Positions 17,283-27,220 are shown, numbered from the stretch's first letter. The stretch is 64,000 bases of DNA from Gramella sp. MT6 (GCF_019357415.1 NZ_CP048410.1:1550001-1614000); one strand, 5' to 3'. Translations and numbers: made by a program. The notes: generated by a model from the letters alone, not told the origin.

Positions 17283-18014
17283 ATGAATTTAGTAATTGAT
17301 GCCGGAAATACTTCAGTAAAGACTGCTGTTTTTCAAAACAATAGGTTGCTGGAAAAGCAGAATTTCAAAAAGGAAAATTTTTCAAAAGAATTTCAAAAGA
17401 TCCGGAAAAACTTTCCCGAAATCACCAAATCTATAATTTCCAGTGTCACTTCTGGAGGGATTGAAATGATTTCAGAGCTAAAAAAGTCATTCCCGGTCCT
17501 GGAATTGGATAATTCTACACCGGTTCCTTTCGAAAACAGGTATGCCACTCCCAAAACTTTAGGAAAAGACAGAATTGCCCTGGTAACTGCCGCGGTAAAT
17601 TCATTTCCAGGAAAGAATGTTTTGATCATCGATGCCGGTACCTGCATTACTTATGATATCAAAACGGCTGAAGAGGTCTATTTAGGAGGTGCGATTTCTC
17701 CAGGTTTAAATATGAGATTTAATAGTCTGCACAAGTTTACCGCAAATTTACCGTTAGTTATTCCGAAGCCGGAAGCCGAATTAATAGGTAATACTACTCA
17801 AACCAGTATCTTATCCGGAATTATTAATGGAATAAAAATGGAATTAACGGGAACCATAGAATCCTACCGCTCTCAATTTGAAGATTTAACAGTTATTTTT
17901 ACAGGAGGGGATAGCCAAATTTTGTCTATACCATTAAAAAATAGCATATTTGCCAACTCAAATTTTTTGTTAGAAGGACTTAATTTCATTCTAGAATTTA
18001 ACAATACTCAATGA
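17283..18014 (+). CDS. coaX: Type III pantothenate kinase
   Basis: CoaX phosphorylates pantothenate in the first step of coenzyme A synthesis. The 243-residue protein shows the actin-like ATPase phosphate motif DAGNTSVK (6-13), and the DAGTC block typical of type III enzymes. GKDRIAL and GGAISPGL also fit. It overlaps the next gene by 4 nt (ATGA-type junction), so it starts a transcription unit that continues through the envelope genes up to about 22.7 kb. Confidence 0.95.
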   Translation: MNLVIDAGNTSVKTAVFQNNRLLEKQNFKKENFSKEFQKIRKNFPEITKSIISSVTSGGIEMISELKKSFPVLELDNSTPVPFENRYATPKTLGKDRIALVTAAVNSFPGKNVLIIDAGTCITYDIKTAEEVYLGGAISPGLNMRFNSLHKFTANLPLVIPKPEAELIGNTTQTSILSGIINGIKMELTGTIESYRSQFEDLTVIFTGGDSQILSIPLKNSIFANSNFLLEGLNFILEFNNTQ

Positions 18015-19255
18015 TAAAACGATTTATAGTAATCGTAGCTTTATTTTCAGCTTTTATAGCCGAAGCACAGGAAAACGTTTCTTCGCCTTATTCATATTAC
18101 GGCATTGGTTTAACTAACTTTAAGGGTACCGTAGAGAATAGATCTATGGGAGGATTAAGTATCTTTGCAGACAGCATTCATATTAATATGCAGAATCCTG
18201 CCGGTTATGGTAGATTGAAACTTACAAATTATGCGGTAGGTGCCAGTCATGACAGGATAAGCCTTGAAACCGATAGTGATAGTGATAATGCAAAAATCAC
18301 GTCCCTTGATTATCTTTCGTTAGCATTTCCTGTTAGCGATAAAGTAGGTATTGGGGTAGGAGTGCTTCCTTATACCTCGGTGGGGTATAGGATTTTAGAT
18401 ATGGAAGAAGGTTCTGCCAGTTTGTTGAATGGTAGAGGTGGAATGAACAAAGTATTTCTTTCTGCTGGATGGGCTGTGACCAAGGATTTAAGTATAGGTG
18501 TGGATGCCAATTATAACTTCGGGAATTTTCAAAATTCTCAAAGTATAAACAGGGAAGATCTGCAATATGGAACTACAGATGTAAATAGGTCTGATATTAA
18601 AGGATTTACCTTTAACTTTGGGGCTAATTACCAAAAAGATCTAACTGAAACGTTGAAATTGCACATTTCTTCCACATATGCACCGGCAATGGATCTGGAT
18701 TCTGAGAATTCCAGGGCTATATCTACCGTTGATTTTTCCAGCGGTTCGGGTCGTATTATAGATTTTAGAGAGCTAGACCTTAGTGATACTCAGTTTGAAT
18801 TTCCTTCTAAACTTAGCATCGGTGCTGGTCTGGGTGAGGAAAATAAATGGTTTATCGGGGCAGAGTATGCCAGCGTAGGGTCTTCTTCTTATGAAGATAG
18901 CTTTAGTTTTAGAGGAGATAATGGGGATTATCAAGATGCTTCACAATTTTCGCTTGGAGGATTTTATATTCCGCAATACAATTCGTTCTCAAGTTACTTT
19001 GAGCGAATGGTTTACAGGGCTGGATTCAGGTTTGATGAGACTGGTTTAATAGTAAATGAAGAGCCTATAAATGAGTTTGGCATATCTTTTGGACTAGGTT
19101 TGCCAGTTGGATCAAACTTCTCCAACATTAATCTTGGAATCGAGCTTGGACAAAGAGGTACCAAAGATTCTGGATTAATTCAGGAGAACTTTTTAAGACT
19201 GTCAATAGGACTTTCTTTAAACGATAAATGGTTCACAAAAAGAAAATTTGATTAA
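18011..19255 (+). CDS. Predicted outer-membrane beta-barrel protein
   Basis: A signal peptide ending AEAQ is followed by a long series of alternating amphipathic strands (LSLAFPVSDKVGIGVGVLPY, FNFGANYQ, FGISFGLGLPVG). The N-terminal GLTNFKGTVENRSMGGLS block resembles FadL/OmpP1-like barrels of Bacteroidetes. It has 414 residues, no plug motif of TonB receptors and no catalytic motif. It overlaps coaX by 4 nt and precedes a TPR protein by 20 nt. Likely a channel for hydrophobic molecules or an assembly-related barrel; the substrate is unknown. Confidence 0.75.
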   Translation: MIKRFIVIVALFSAFIAEAQENVSSPYSYYGIGLTNFKGTVENRSMGGLSIFADSIHINMQNPAGYGRLKLTNYAVGASHDRISLETDSDSDNAKITSLDYLSLAFPVSDKVGIGVGVLPYTSVGYRILDMEEGSASLLNGRGGMNKVFLSAGWAVTKDLSIGVDANYNFGNFQNSQSINREDLQYGTTDVNRSDIKGFTFNFGANYQKDLTETLKLHISSTYAPAMDLDSENSRAISTVDFSSGSGRIIDFRELDLSDTQFEFPSKLSIGAGLGEENKWFIGAEYASVGSSSYEDSFSFRGDNGDYQDASQFSLGGFYIPQYNSFSSYFERMVYRAGFRFDETGLIVNEEPINEFGISFGLGLPVGSNFSNINLGIELGQRGTKDSGLIQENFLRLSIGLSLNDKWFTKRKFD

Positions 19256-19275
19256 CCACTACAATAAACAATAAA

Positions 19276-20649
19276 ATGAAAAAAAGATTTATAGCACTAC
19301 TAACGATTGCTTTGTCAGGTCTTGGAACGGTAAACGCTCAATCTGGGGATTGTGCGACAATGGCTGCACTTGCTTATGATGATGCAAAAGCGAAAAATTA
19401 TGAAGCGGCTTATCCGGCTTTAATGAAAGTTAAAGAGGAATGTCCTAAATATAGCCTAGCTACATATCAATACCTTGAAAGAGCTTTAGAGTATAAGATC
19501 GAGAAAGCTGAGCAGGGAGATAAAAAGGAACTTGTTGAAGAATTGATCGGTGTTTGGGAGACCAGATTAGAACTTTATCCTGGTAAGACCTCAAAAGGTA
19601 AGATCTATTCAGATATCGCTTTGTTGAAATTCGATAATAAGATCGGAGATAAAGAAGAGCAATATATGGCTTTTGATAAGGCATATACTGAAGACAAGGA
19701 GAACTTTAAGAGTCCAAAAGGTCTTTATGCTTATTTCGATTTAATGGCAGAGATGCAGGATGAAGGTGAAAAAACACTTCAGGACGTTTTTGATAACTAC
19801 GATAGAGTTTTCACTAAGATCGAAGAAGAGGAGAACGAAGCTGCAGAAAACCTTGCTCCATTATTGAAGAAACAGGAAGAAGGAGAAGATCTTACTACCA
19901 AAGAAGAAAAACAGATCAAGTATGCAGAGATCAACCTTGCTAACTATAGTAAAGTAAAAGAGGCAATTAATGCGAAGCTTGGTGCTAGAGCAGATTGTGA
20001 TAACCTTATCCCTTTATACAAGAAGGATTTTGAAGATAAAAAATCTGATGTTGCATGGTTGAAGAACGCCAACGCCAGACTTTCAGCTAAGGATTGTACA
20101 GAAGATCCATTGTTCATCCAGGTATCAGAAGCTCTTCATAAATTAGAGCCATCTGCTAAGTCTGCTTATTCTTTAGGTCAGTTAGCTGAAGCTGAAGGAG
20201 ACAGAACCAAAGCTCTTGAGTACTATAACGAAGCTGCTGAACTTGAAACTAACAAGTCTGATAAAGCGAAGATCTATTATAGAATCGCGAACAACTACAA
20301 GGAAAAAGGTAGTTTCGGTCAGGCTAGAAACTTTTACAACAAAGCACTTCAGGCTAAGCCTTCTTTAGGTAGTGCTTACCTACAGATCGCCAGCATGTAT
20401 GCTCAGAGTGCAAACAACTGTGGTGAAGATGCATTTAGTAAAAGAGCGGTATACTGGTTAGCTGCAGATTATGCTTCCAGAGCTGCGAGAGTAGATCCAT
20501 CTATTGCAAGTAACGCAAATCAGGCTGCTGCAGCTTATAAAGGTAGAGCTCCGCAGAAGTCAGATGTATTCCAGTCTAGTAAAAATGCTGGAGATGCGAT
20601 TTCAATTGGATGCTGGATAGGAGAGACTGTTCGTATCCCGAGTCTATAA
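19276..20649 (+). CDS. Secreted tetratricopeptide-repeat protein
   Basis: A 457-residue protein with a signal peptide ending at VNAQ. An N-terminal helical region is rich in Lys and Glu. Canonical TPR units lie towards the C-terminal half (AYSLGQLAEAEGDRTKALEY and ARNFYNKALQAKPSLGSAY regions, about 297-370). Five or more cysteines occur in a secreted context (for example GDCATM, KEECPK, ADCDN), so disulfides are possible. It lies between a barrel gene and lptC, so a scaffold role in outer-membrane assembly is reasonable inference, not proven. Confidence 0.75.
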   Translation: MKKRFIALLTIALSGLGTVNAQSGDCATMAALAYDDAKAKNYEAAYPALMKVKEECPKYSLATYQYLERALEYKIEKAEQGDKKELVEELIGVWETRLELYPGKTSKGKIYSDIALLKFDNKIGDKEEQYMAFDKAYTEDKENFKSPKGLYAYFDLMAEMQDEGEKTLQDVFDNYDRVFTKIEEEENEAAENLAPLLKKQEEGEDLTTKEEKQIKYAEINLANYSKVKEAINAKLGARADCDNLIPLYKKDFEDKKSDVAWLKNANARLSAKDCTEDPLFIQVSEALHKLEPSAKSAYSLGQLAEAEGDRTKALEYYNEAAELETNKSDKAKIYYRIANNYKEKGSFGQARNFYNKALQAKPSLGSAYLQIASMYAQSANNCGEDAFSKRAVYWLAADYASRAARVDPSIASNANQAAAAYKGRAPQKSDVFQSSKNAGDAISIGCWIGETVRIPSL

Positions 20650-20650
20650 G

Positions 20651-21220
20651 ATGAAACTCACATATAGTAATATAATTTCAGGCATTGTCACGCTCATAGG
20701 CGTGACAATGCTTTTTTCATGCGAAGGTAATCTGCAGGAAGTAAGAGCCTTCAGTTTAGAGGAAGATGCACCTCAGGCAGTAGCCGAAGGCATTAATTTA
20801 AAATTCACAGATTCCGGTAGGTTAGTGGCTACTCTCAAGAGTCCTAAGATGCTGGACTTTACCAATAAATCTTTTCCTTATCGGGAATTTCCAGATGGTT
20901 TAGAAGTTGAGTTCTTCGACGAGGAGAACAAAAAGAATACGGTAACCGCAGATTACGGTATTGTTTACGAAAACACTCAGCTTATAGATCTCCAGGGGGA
21001 TGTGGTGATACTTACCGCAGATAGCACTAAATTAGAGGCCAGCCAGATATTCTGGGATCAGGAAAGGAACTGGATCTTTACAGATAAGCCCAATACAATT
21101 AGATTTCCAGACGGTTCTTATACAGATGATCTTGGTTTTGATTCTAATCAGGATTTCAGTAATTTTCGATCTAGAACCAATACGGGGATACAGATAATAG
21201 AAGAAGAAAAGGATGAATAA
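20651..21220 (+). CDS. lptC: LptC-like LPS export lipoprotein
   Basis: LptC links the LptBFG transporter to the periplasmic LptA bridge that carries lipopolysaccharide. This 189-residue version is a lipoprotein (LFSC, lipid Cys24) rather than the membrane-anchored proteobacterial type. Its body holds beta-jellyroll strands with the family pattern: LKFTDSGRLVATLKSPKM, TVTADYGIVYENTQLIDLQGDV and LEASQIFWD. It starts 1 nt after the TPR gene stop and its 3' end overlaps the next small gene by 8 nt, so tight translational coupling is likely. Confidence 0.85.
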   Translation: MKLTYSNIISGIVTLIGVTMLFSCEGNLQEVRAFSLEEDAPQAVAEGINLKFTDSGRLVATLKSPKMLDFTNKSFPYREFPDGLEVEFFDEENKKNTVTADYGIVYENTQLIDLQGDVVILTADSTKLEASQIFWDQERNWIFTDKPNTIRFPDGSYTDDLGFDSNQDFSNFRSRTNTGIQIIEEEKDE

Positions 21221-21404
21221 ATTTTTTAGATATTTTGAATACGCCTACCTGTTCTTTGCAGCGTTCTTTATTTTTGAAGCTATCAGGATATGGAATACTG
21301 AAAGAAATAGAGCATATTTGTTCCTGTTCTTTGTTGCTATCGCCATCTTTATGTTCTTCTTTAAAAGACGTTTCAGGCGCAAATATGAAGATCGTAATAA
21401 ATAG
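21213..21404 (+). CDS. Small two-pass membrane protein, 63 residues
   Basis: Aromatic-rich helices at about 7-27 and 33-50 are followed by a strongly basic tail (KRRFRRKYEDRNK), predicting both termini in the cytoplasm. It overlaps lptC by 8 nt and ends 5 nt before the CNNM-type gene. I recognise no family name, but the tight coupling argues that it is a real gene. A second overlapping frame in the same stretch is a shadow. Confidence 0.7.
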   Translation: MNKFFRYFEYAYLFFAAFFIFEAIRIWNTERNRAYLFLFFVAIAIFMFFFKRRFRRKYEDRNK

Positions 21405-21409
21405 CCTAA

Positions 21410-22696
21410 ATGGAGGTTGATATACTTGTTATAATTTGCTCTTTGCTGCTTTCCGCTTTCTTCTCTGGAATGGAGATCGCTTACGTTTCTTCGAACAAGA
21501 TCTTTATAGAGATCGAAAAAAGGCAGAATGATTTTCTTGCTAAAGTCCTGAAAAGACTTACCAAAAAGCCTTCAAAATTTATCGCGACTATGCTCGTAGG
21601 GAATAATATTGCCCTAGTTGTGTATGGTTTTTTTATGGGAGATCTTTTAATGACCTGGTTGACCGGGATAGATTCCCAAAGCGGATTCGTGAATTATATT
21701 ATTACAGACCTGAGTCTCCTTACTCAAACGGTTATTTCTACCCTTATTATTTTACTTACTGCCGAATTTCTTCCAAAAGTGATCTTCCAGATCTATGCGA
21801 ATACCATGTTGAAATTCTTCGCGGTGCCGGCTTACATTTTTTATATACTTTTTAGTTTTGTGTCTTCCTTTATTATCTGGATTTCAGACATTATCCTGAA
21901 ACGATTCTTTAAGACAGATGGGGATGAAGTTCAGCTAGCATTCAGTAAAGTGGAGCTGGGAAATTTTATTAGTGAGCAAATGGAAACGGTGGAGGAGCAT
22001 GAGGATGTGGATAGCGAGATCCAGATCTTTCAGAATGCACTGCAGTTTTCAGACATTAAAGCGAGGGAAGTGATGATCCCGCGAACAGAGATCATTGCGG
22101 TGGACCAGAACCAGGCTCCGAATGATCTTATAGAAACCTTTACAGAAACAGGGCTTTCAAAATTGCTGGTCTATAATGATACTATAGACGATATTATTGG
22201 ATATGTGCATTCTTTTGAATTGTTCAAAAGACCAAAATCTATAAAATCTATTCTGCTTCCGGTCATTTTTGTGCCAGAGACCATGTGGATCAAGGATGTG
22301 CTGAATATTTTGATTAAGAAAAGGAAGAGTATCGCCGTAGTGATCGATGAATATGGAGGGACCAGCGGAATGATGACCGTGGAAGATATAGTGGAAGAGC
22401 TTTTCGGGGAAATTGAAGACGAACATGATTCAGCCGTGCTCATTGAGGAAAAACTGGAGGATGGGTATTTCAGGTTTTCAGCAAGACTCGAGGTAGACTA
22501 TCTTAATGAAAATTATAAAGTTGATATTCCGGTAGGTGAAAATTATGAGACCCTTAGTGGTTTTATTGTAAATCACACCGAAGAAATTCCGCAGCAGGGA
22601 GAGGTGATTCACATTGAAGATTTCGAAATAAAAATCATTGAAACTTCCAATACCAAAATCGAATTGGTAGAGCTAAAAATCAATCCTGAAGATTAA
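21410..22696 (+). CDS. CNNM/CorC-type protein with CBS pair (hemolysin family)
   Basis: A 428-residue membrane protein. Residues 1-190 are a CNNM (DUF21) domain with about four helices (LLSAFFSGMEIAYVSS, MLVGNNIALVVYG). Two CBS motifs follow at about 215-335 (AREVMIPRTEIIAVD, VVIDEYGGTSGMMTVEDIVEELFGEI), and a CorC_HlyC domain closes the chain. Family members are linked to magnesium or other cation transport. GldE of the gliding machinery belongs to the same family, and sequence alone does not exclude that role, though no gld gene is nearby. The name hemolysin is historical. Confidence 0.85.
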   Translation: MEVDILVIICSLLLSAFFSGMEIAYVSSNKIFIEIEKRQNDFLAKVLKRLTKKPSKFIATMLVGNNIALVVYGFFMGDLLMTWLTGIDSQSGFVNYIITDLSLLTQTVISTLIILLTAEFLPKVIFQIYANTMLKFFAVPAYIFYILFSFVSSFIIWISDIILKRFFKTDGDEVQLAFSKVELGNFISEQMETVEEHEDVDSEIQIFQNALQFSDIKAREVMIPRTEIIAVDQNQAPNDLIETFTETGLSKLLVYNDTIDDIIGYVHSFELFKRPKSIKSILLPVIFVPETMWIKDVLNILIKKRKSIAVVIDEYGGTSGMMTVEDIVEELFGEIEDEHDSAVLIEEKLEDGYFRFSARLEVDYLNENYKVDIPVGENYETLSGFIVNHTEEIPQQGEVIHIEDFEIKIIETSNTKIELVELKINPED

Positions 22697-22790
22697 AGCT
22701 TGAAAGTTAAGAATTTGCTAATTTTAAATTTTATTATTAGCCTAAAAACCTTATTTTCGCCCCCTATATTTTGACAAATTATACATTCAA

Positions 22791-24911
22791 ATGGCAGTAT
22801 TAAACAAAATCAGACAAAGGTCTGTTTTCTTGATTATCATCATTGCATTGGCCCTATTTTCTTTCGTATTGGCCGATGTGATTAGAAACGGAGGCTTAAG
22901 CTCTCAAAATTCTCAGAATGTTATCGCTACCGTAAATGGTAATGAAATAAGCCGGGAAGAGTTCGCTCGTGAAGTAGAAGCATTTGAAAGAAATATGGGT
23001 AGGAATACCAGCACTACTCAGGCAGTAAACCGTATTTGGGATCAGAAGTTAAGAGAAGTGATCCTGAATGAGCAGGTTGAGGAACTGGGAATTAGAGCCG
23101 GTGAAGGACAGATCACAAGTCTTGTGAGATCTCAAATGGCTGGAAATCCTAATTTCACCAATGAAGCTGGAATGTTCGACGAGAACAGGCTTAGAGAATA
23201 TGTTGCTAATTTAAAGGAAACTTCTCCGGAAGCTTATCAGCAATGGCAGCAGTTCACTTCTAATCTGGCTAACACTGCTAAATTGAATACTTACTACAAT
23301 ATGGTAAGTGCCGGTGTAGGAGCAACGCTATTAGAAGGAGAGCAGGCTTACAGACTTCAGAATGATAACATTAATATGAAATTTGTACAGATCCCTTATT
23401 CTTCAATTCCAGATAGTGAAGTTGAAGTGACCAAATCTGATATCAAATCTTATATCGAAGATCATAAAGCGCGTTTTGAAACCGATGCTGCTAGAAGCAT
23501 CCAGTATGTGATCTTTAACGAAACCGCTTCTAACGAAGATAAATCTGAAGCTAAAGAGGCGATCAATGCTTTAAGAAATGAGCGTGTAGAATATAATGCG
23601 GCTATCGGAGCAAATGATACCATTGCTGGATTTGACAATACAGATGACTATGCTGATTTCATCAGCAATAATTCAGATCTTCCTTTTGAGAACAGATTCA
23701 AGTTCAGAAACGATTTTACAGGTGAGAATGCAGAGGCTATCTTCAATCTTAACGAAGGTGAGACCTTTGGACCATATGAGGAAAATGGATACTGGAAATT
23801 AAGCAAGGTTGTAGAGACCAAGACAATTCCAGATTCAGTTAAGGCGAGTCATATTTTGATCGCTTACCAGGGGACTCAGTTAGGTGCCGGTTTAGACAGA
23901 ACAAAAGAAGAGGCTAAAGAGCTTGCAGATAGTATTGCAAGTGTTGCCAGAGCAGATAAGGATAAATTCGCTGAACTTGCTTCAGAGTTTTCTGCAGATA
24001 CTTCAAATAAAGAGCAGGCTGGAGATCTTGGATATTTTACTCCAGGAATGATGATCCCTGCTTTTGAAAACTATGTTTTTGATAACTCAACAGGTGATAT
24101 CGGGGTTGTAGAAACACCAATCGGTTACCACGTGATCTCTATTGAAGATCAGACTGAAGCCGCCAGAGCGGTTAAGGTTGCGACCATTGCCAGAGAAATA
24201 GACGCTTCAGAGAAGACGATGAATAATCTTTTCAACGAGGTTACTAAATTCGAGATCTCTGCTTCAGAAGGTGATTTTGCAGATATTGCAAAAGAAAGTA
24301 ATTACGAAGTGCGAACTGTAAAGGATATCAAAGCTCTTGAAGAGAATATTCCTGGTGCAGGTGCACAGCGTAGAGTTGTACAATGGGCTTTTGAAGATGA
24401 AGCTAAAGTTGGAGACGTAAGAAGGTTCGATACTAACGATGGTTATATCGTAGCTCAGTTAACTGCTAAAAAAGATAAAGGATTAATGAGTGTAGAGGAA
24501 GCTGCTGCTACCGTTACACCTATCCTTAAAAAGGAGAAGAAAGCTGAGATCATCAAATCAAGAATTAAAGGAAATAGCTTGAAAGAGATTTCAGAAAATC
24601 AGGGGGTAAGCATTCAAACTGCAGATGCGGTTAACTTAAGCAGTCCTACTTTAGCAGGTGCTGGTGAAGAGCCGGAAGTTGTTGGAGCTGTCTTCTCTAT
24701 GGAAACAGGAAGCCTTAGTGAGCCAATTGCAGGTGAAAAAGGAGTGTATGTTGCAGAACTTGTAAGTAAGTTTGAAGCTCCGGCAATGGACTCTTACAAA
24801 GGATATGCTCAGCAGGAAAGTGCTGCTCGTAGAGCTCAGGCAGGAATGAGAGTATTTGATGCTCTTAAGAAGAAAGCTGATATTGAAGATAACAGGTCTA
24901 AATTTTACTAG
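22791..24911 (+). CDS. Periplasmic peptidylprolyl isomerase, PpiD/SurA-like
   Basis: A 706-residue foldase anchored by one N-terminal helix (about 12-30), like PpiD. SurA-type N-terminal helices include GNEISREEFAREVEAF. A parvulin domain at about 350-450 begins KASHILIAYQ and includes DLGYFTPGMMIPAF and TPIGYHVI. A second, degenerate isomerase-like region follows. It should assist folding of outer-membrane proteins in the periplasm, matching its neighbours lptC and the barrel gene. A 94-nt gap before it may carry a separate promoter. It ends at a strong hairpin. Confidence 0.9.
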   Translation: MAVLNKIRQRSVFLIIIIALALFSFVLADVIRNGGLSSQNSQNVIATVNGNEISREEFAREVEAFERNMGRNTSTTQAVNRIWDQKLREVILNEQVEELGIRAGEGQITSLVRSQMAGNPNFTNEAGMFDENRLREYVANLKETSPEAYQQWQQFTSNLANTAKLNTYYNMVSAGVGATLLEGEQAYRLQNDNINMKFVQIPYSSIPDSEVEVTKSDIKSYIEDHKARFETDAARSIQYVIFNETASNEDKSEAKEAINALRNERVEYNAAIGANDTIAGFDNTDDYADFISNNSDLPFENRFKFRNDFTGENAEAIFNLNEGETFGPYEENGYWKLSKVVETKTIPDSVKASHILIAYQGTQLGAGLDRTKEEAKELADSIASVARADKDKFAELASEFSADTSNKEQAGDLGYFTPGMMIPAFENYVFDNSTGDIGVVETPIGYHVISIEDQTEAARAVKVATIAREIDASEKTMNNLFNEVTKFEISASEGDFADIAKESNYEVRTVKDIKALEENIPGAGAQRRVVQWAFEDEAKVGDVRRFDTNDGYIVAQLTAKKDKGLMSVEEAAATVTPILKKEKKAEIIKSRIKGNSLKEISENQGVSIQTADAVNLSSPTLAGAGEEPEVVGAVFSMETGSLSEPIAGEKGVYVAELVSKFEAPAMDSYKGYAQQESAARRAQAGMRVFDALKKKADIEDNRSKFY

Positions 24912-24930
24912 ACCTTTAAATTTATAATTA

Positions 24931-24960
24931 AAAAAGCCTCACCTATAAGTGAGGCTTTTT
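24931..24960. terminator. Bidirectional terminator after the isomerase gene
   Basis: A 12-bp stem, AAAAAGCCTCAC with GTGAGGCTTTTT, and a CTATAA loop. It lies between convergent genes, and its right end touches the GHMP kinase stop codon. Confidence 0.9.
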
Positions 24961-25883
24961 TATTTGATGAGTTCCTGATAATCTAAAATTGTATCGTAAC
25001 CTTTCTTTCTGAAATATTCCTTTTCAGCTTCACCTCCGGTTGCGAGAATAAAATCGCCTCCCCAGCCTCCAAGGCTTTTAATTAAGCCGGAATAATCCGG
25101 GAAAAGCTCTTCGTTTATCCTCGGAATATTGATTGCCTTTGTAATTAGCATTTCGTGTGCCTGCATTAACATTCTGAACTCCTCGAAATCTTCAGAACTG
25201 ATGATCTGTTCTGTGATTCCGGAGATCTTTTCTACTAGGCCGTGTCTATTCTCCTGGAGTGTATTACGGTAATGAGCTATAGCTTCGCGGCTGTTCTGTT
25301 TCCTGTTCAGGTAAACAAAGAATAGCTGGTCTTTAAATGGCAGATCGAAATCTGCAGTATAAGCTACCGGTCCGTTTTTAGTGATCTGGTAAGTGATAGG
25401 CAGATCACTTCCTGCTACAGCGATATCATAACCACTGCCTCCAAAACTATCCTTCAGTAATTTGTATGCATCGATCTGTAGCCATTGCGCCAGGTTATTT
25501 ATAAGCGTTGAAGAAGTTCCCAGCCCCCATTTTCTGTTGAAATCCAGTTTCGTGATAACAGTGTAGCCTTTTTCTGAAAACGCTTCAGGATTGGACCTAA
25601 AGGCAGATCTTAATATTTGCTGAAGTCTTTTTGCAGTTTCCTGGTCTTCCGGTTTCTGTGAAGTAAGGATTGGTTGAAAATCACCCCTATCGATCCGGAA
25701 ATGAGATTCAAACCATACGTTACCATTTTCATCAAGGCTTTTCCAGGAGATCAGGCCGTTTTCGTTTTCTGACACTTCCATGCTTTGCCCTTTTTTGGTA
25801 GGGACGGCTAGAGATTTCGCACCATCAAGTACGGCATATTCTCCTGTTAATAATAGTTTTCCATTGCTTTTAAATATCTGCAT
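24960..25883 (-). CDS. GYDIA-type GHMP kinase, mevalonate pathway
   Basis: A 307-residue small-molecule kinase of the GHMP family. It begins FKSNGKLLLTGEYAVLDG, the usual first strand block, has KWGLGTSSTL as the Gly/Ser-rich ATP loop (near 114-123) and the GGSGYDIAVAG motif that names the subfamily. It shares one base with the upstream HMG-CoA reductase gene (TAATG junction), so it most likely acts in mevalonate or phosphomevalonate phosphorylation. Which of these cannot be decided here. Confidence 0.85.
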   Translation of the reverse strand: MQIFKSNGKLLLTGEYAVLDGAKSLAVPTKKGQSMEVSENENGLISWKSLDENGNVWFESHFRIDRGDFQPILTSQKPEDQETAKRLQQILRSAFRSNPEAFSEKGYTVITKLDFNRKWGLGTSSTLINNLAQWLQIDAYKLLKDSFGGSGYDIAVAGSDLPITYQITKNGPVAYTADFDLPFKDQLFFVYLNRKQNSREAIAHYRNTLQENRHGLVEKISGITEQIISSEDFEEFRMLMQAHEMLITKAINIPRINEELFPDYSGLIKSLGGWGGDFILATGGEAEKEYFRKKGYDTILDYQELIK

Positions 25884-27199
25884 TAAGATCTCATTTTTTC
25901 TAATTGCTCTATAACACTGCTGTGAGTGATAGTATGATGTGTAAAGAATTCTACCATTTCTTCTTTTTCCCTGTCGGTCGCCTGATTTTGATTTAGAATA
26001 TTCATCAGGTGCATTTTCATATGCCCCTGCTGGATGCCAGTGGTGATCAAAGATCTTAAGGCGGCAAAGTTTTGTGCGAGTCCGGCGACGGCCGTGATCT
26101 CCATTAATTCGTTGGCCGAAGGTCTTTGTAATATATCCAAAGCAAGTTTAACTAATGGGTGTAGACTTGTTAATCCGCCCACAGTTCCCAGGGCTAGTGG
26201 AATTTCCATCCAGAATTTGAATATTCCGTCTTCAATTTTAGCGTGGGTTAAACTTGAATACTGCCCATTTCTAGAAGCATATGCATGCACACCTGCTTCT
26301 ACAGCCCTGAAGTCATTTCCAGTAGCCAGAACTACAGCATCAATACCATTCATAACACCTTTATTATGGGTTACCGCGCGGTAAGGTTCGATTTCGGCTA
26401 TTTTAACGGCCTGGATGAATTTCTTTGCGAACTCCTCACCCCTCATGTTCGCATCTTCAGAGAGTTGGTCTACAGGGCAGGAGACTTCTGCTCGTACGAT
26501 ACATTCGGGTACGTAGTTGGAAAGTATGCTCATGATTACCTGGAGGTCTTTTTCCTCCTTGCTGAAATCTGGGTTTTTATTGGCTTCTTCCTGTAAAACC
26601 TCAGCAAATTTTTCCAGGCAGGAATTAATGAAATTCGCACCCATAGAATCCCGGGTGTCAAATTTTACGAACAACTGGTAATAGCTTTCCAGTTTTTCGG
26701 TCTTATCGATCAGCTCTATATCCAGAATTCCACCACCTCTTTTTTCCATATTCCTGGTGATGGGTTTTACAGCTTCTCTAAGTTTCGGCTTAATATTTGT
26801 TACCAATTGGTCGAGCCTGGAGAAATCTCCCTGGAACAGGAAGTGTACCTGCCCGATCTTTTTCGTATTGATCACAGTGGCCTTAAAACCTCCTCTTTCG
26901 TTCCAGAACTTGGCGGCCTTACTGGCTGCGGCGACAACGGAGCTTTCCTCTATGGCCATAGGCAAAACATAATATTTGCCGTTTATTAAAAAGTTTGGTG
27001 CAAGACCTAATGGTAAGTAGAAGTTTGAAACCGTATTTTCAATGAATTCATCATGAAGCTTTTGCAATTCATTATTGTTATTCCAATACTGCTTCAGGAC
27101 TGAGACGGCGGTATCATTGTTGTTTAAATAATTTTCCGCCAGCCAATTTATTTTTTCGGTTTTGTTAAGTTTCGAAAATCCGTTTACGGGCTTTGTCAT
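25883..27199 (-). CDS. Hydroxymethylglutaryl-CoA reductase, class II
   Basis: The enzyme interconverts HMG-CoA and mevalonate. The 438-residue protein shows EESSVVAAASKAAKFW (84-99, catalytic Glu), DSMGANFINS, THNKGVMNG (catalytic Lys), ATGNDFRAVEAG (catalytic Asp) and QQGHMKMHL (catalytic His). Overall it matches class II enzymes, often annotated as degradative. In flavobacteria these serve isoprenoid synthesis, which fits the coupled GHMP kinase gene. A consensus -7 box lies 21 nt before the ATG. Confidence 0.93.
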   Translation of the reverse strand: MTKPVNGFSKLNKTEKINWLAENYLNNNDTAVSVLKQYWNNNNELQKLHDEFIENTVSNFYLPLGLAPNFLINGKYYVLPMAIEESSVVAAASKAAKFWNERGGFKATVINTKKIGQVHFLFQGDFSRLDQLVTNIKPKLREAVKPITRNMEKRGGGILDIELIDKTEKLESYYQLFVKFDTRDSMGANFINSCLEKFAEVLQEEANKNPDFSKEEKDLQVIMSILSNYVPECIVRAEVSCPVDQLSEDANMRGEEFAKKFIQAVKIAEIEPYRAVTHNKGVMNGIDAVVLATGNDFRAVEAGVHAYASRNGQYSSLTHAKIEDGIFKFWMEIPLALGTVGGLTSLHPLVKLALDILQRPSANELMEITAVAGLAQNFAALRSLITTGIQQGHMKMHLMNILNQNQATDREKEEMVEFFTHHTITHSSVIEQLEKMRS

Positions 27200-27220
27200 T
27201 TTTTAGGTATTTCAGGAGGT

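Noticed and set aside
21235..21420. 61-residue frame overlapping the small membrane gene
   Set aside because: The other frame (21213-21404) has two clean helices, overlaps lptC in the coupled manner and ends just before the next gene.
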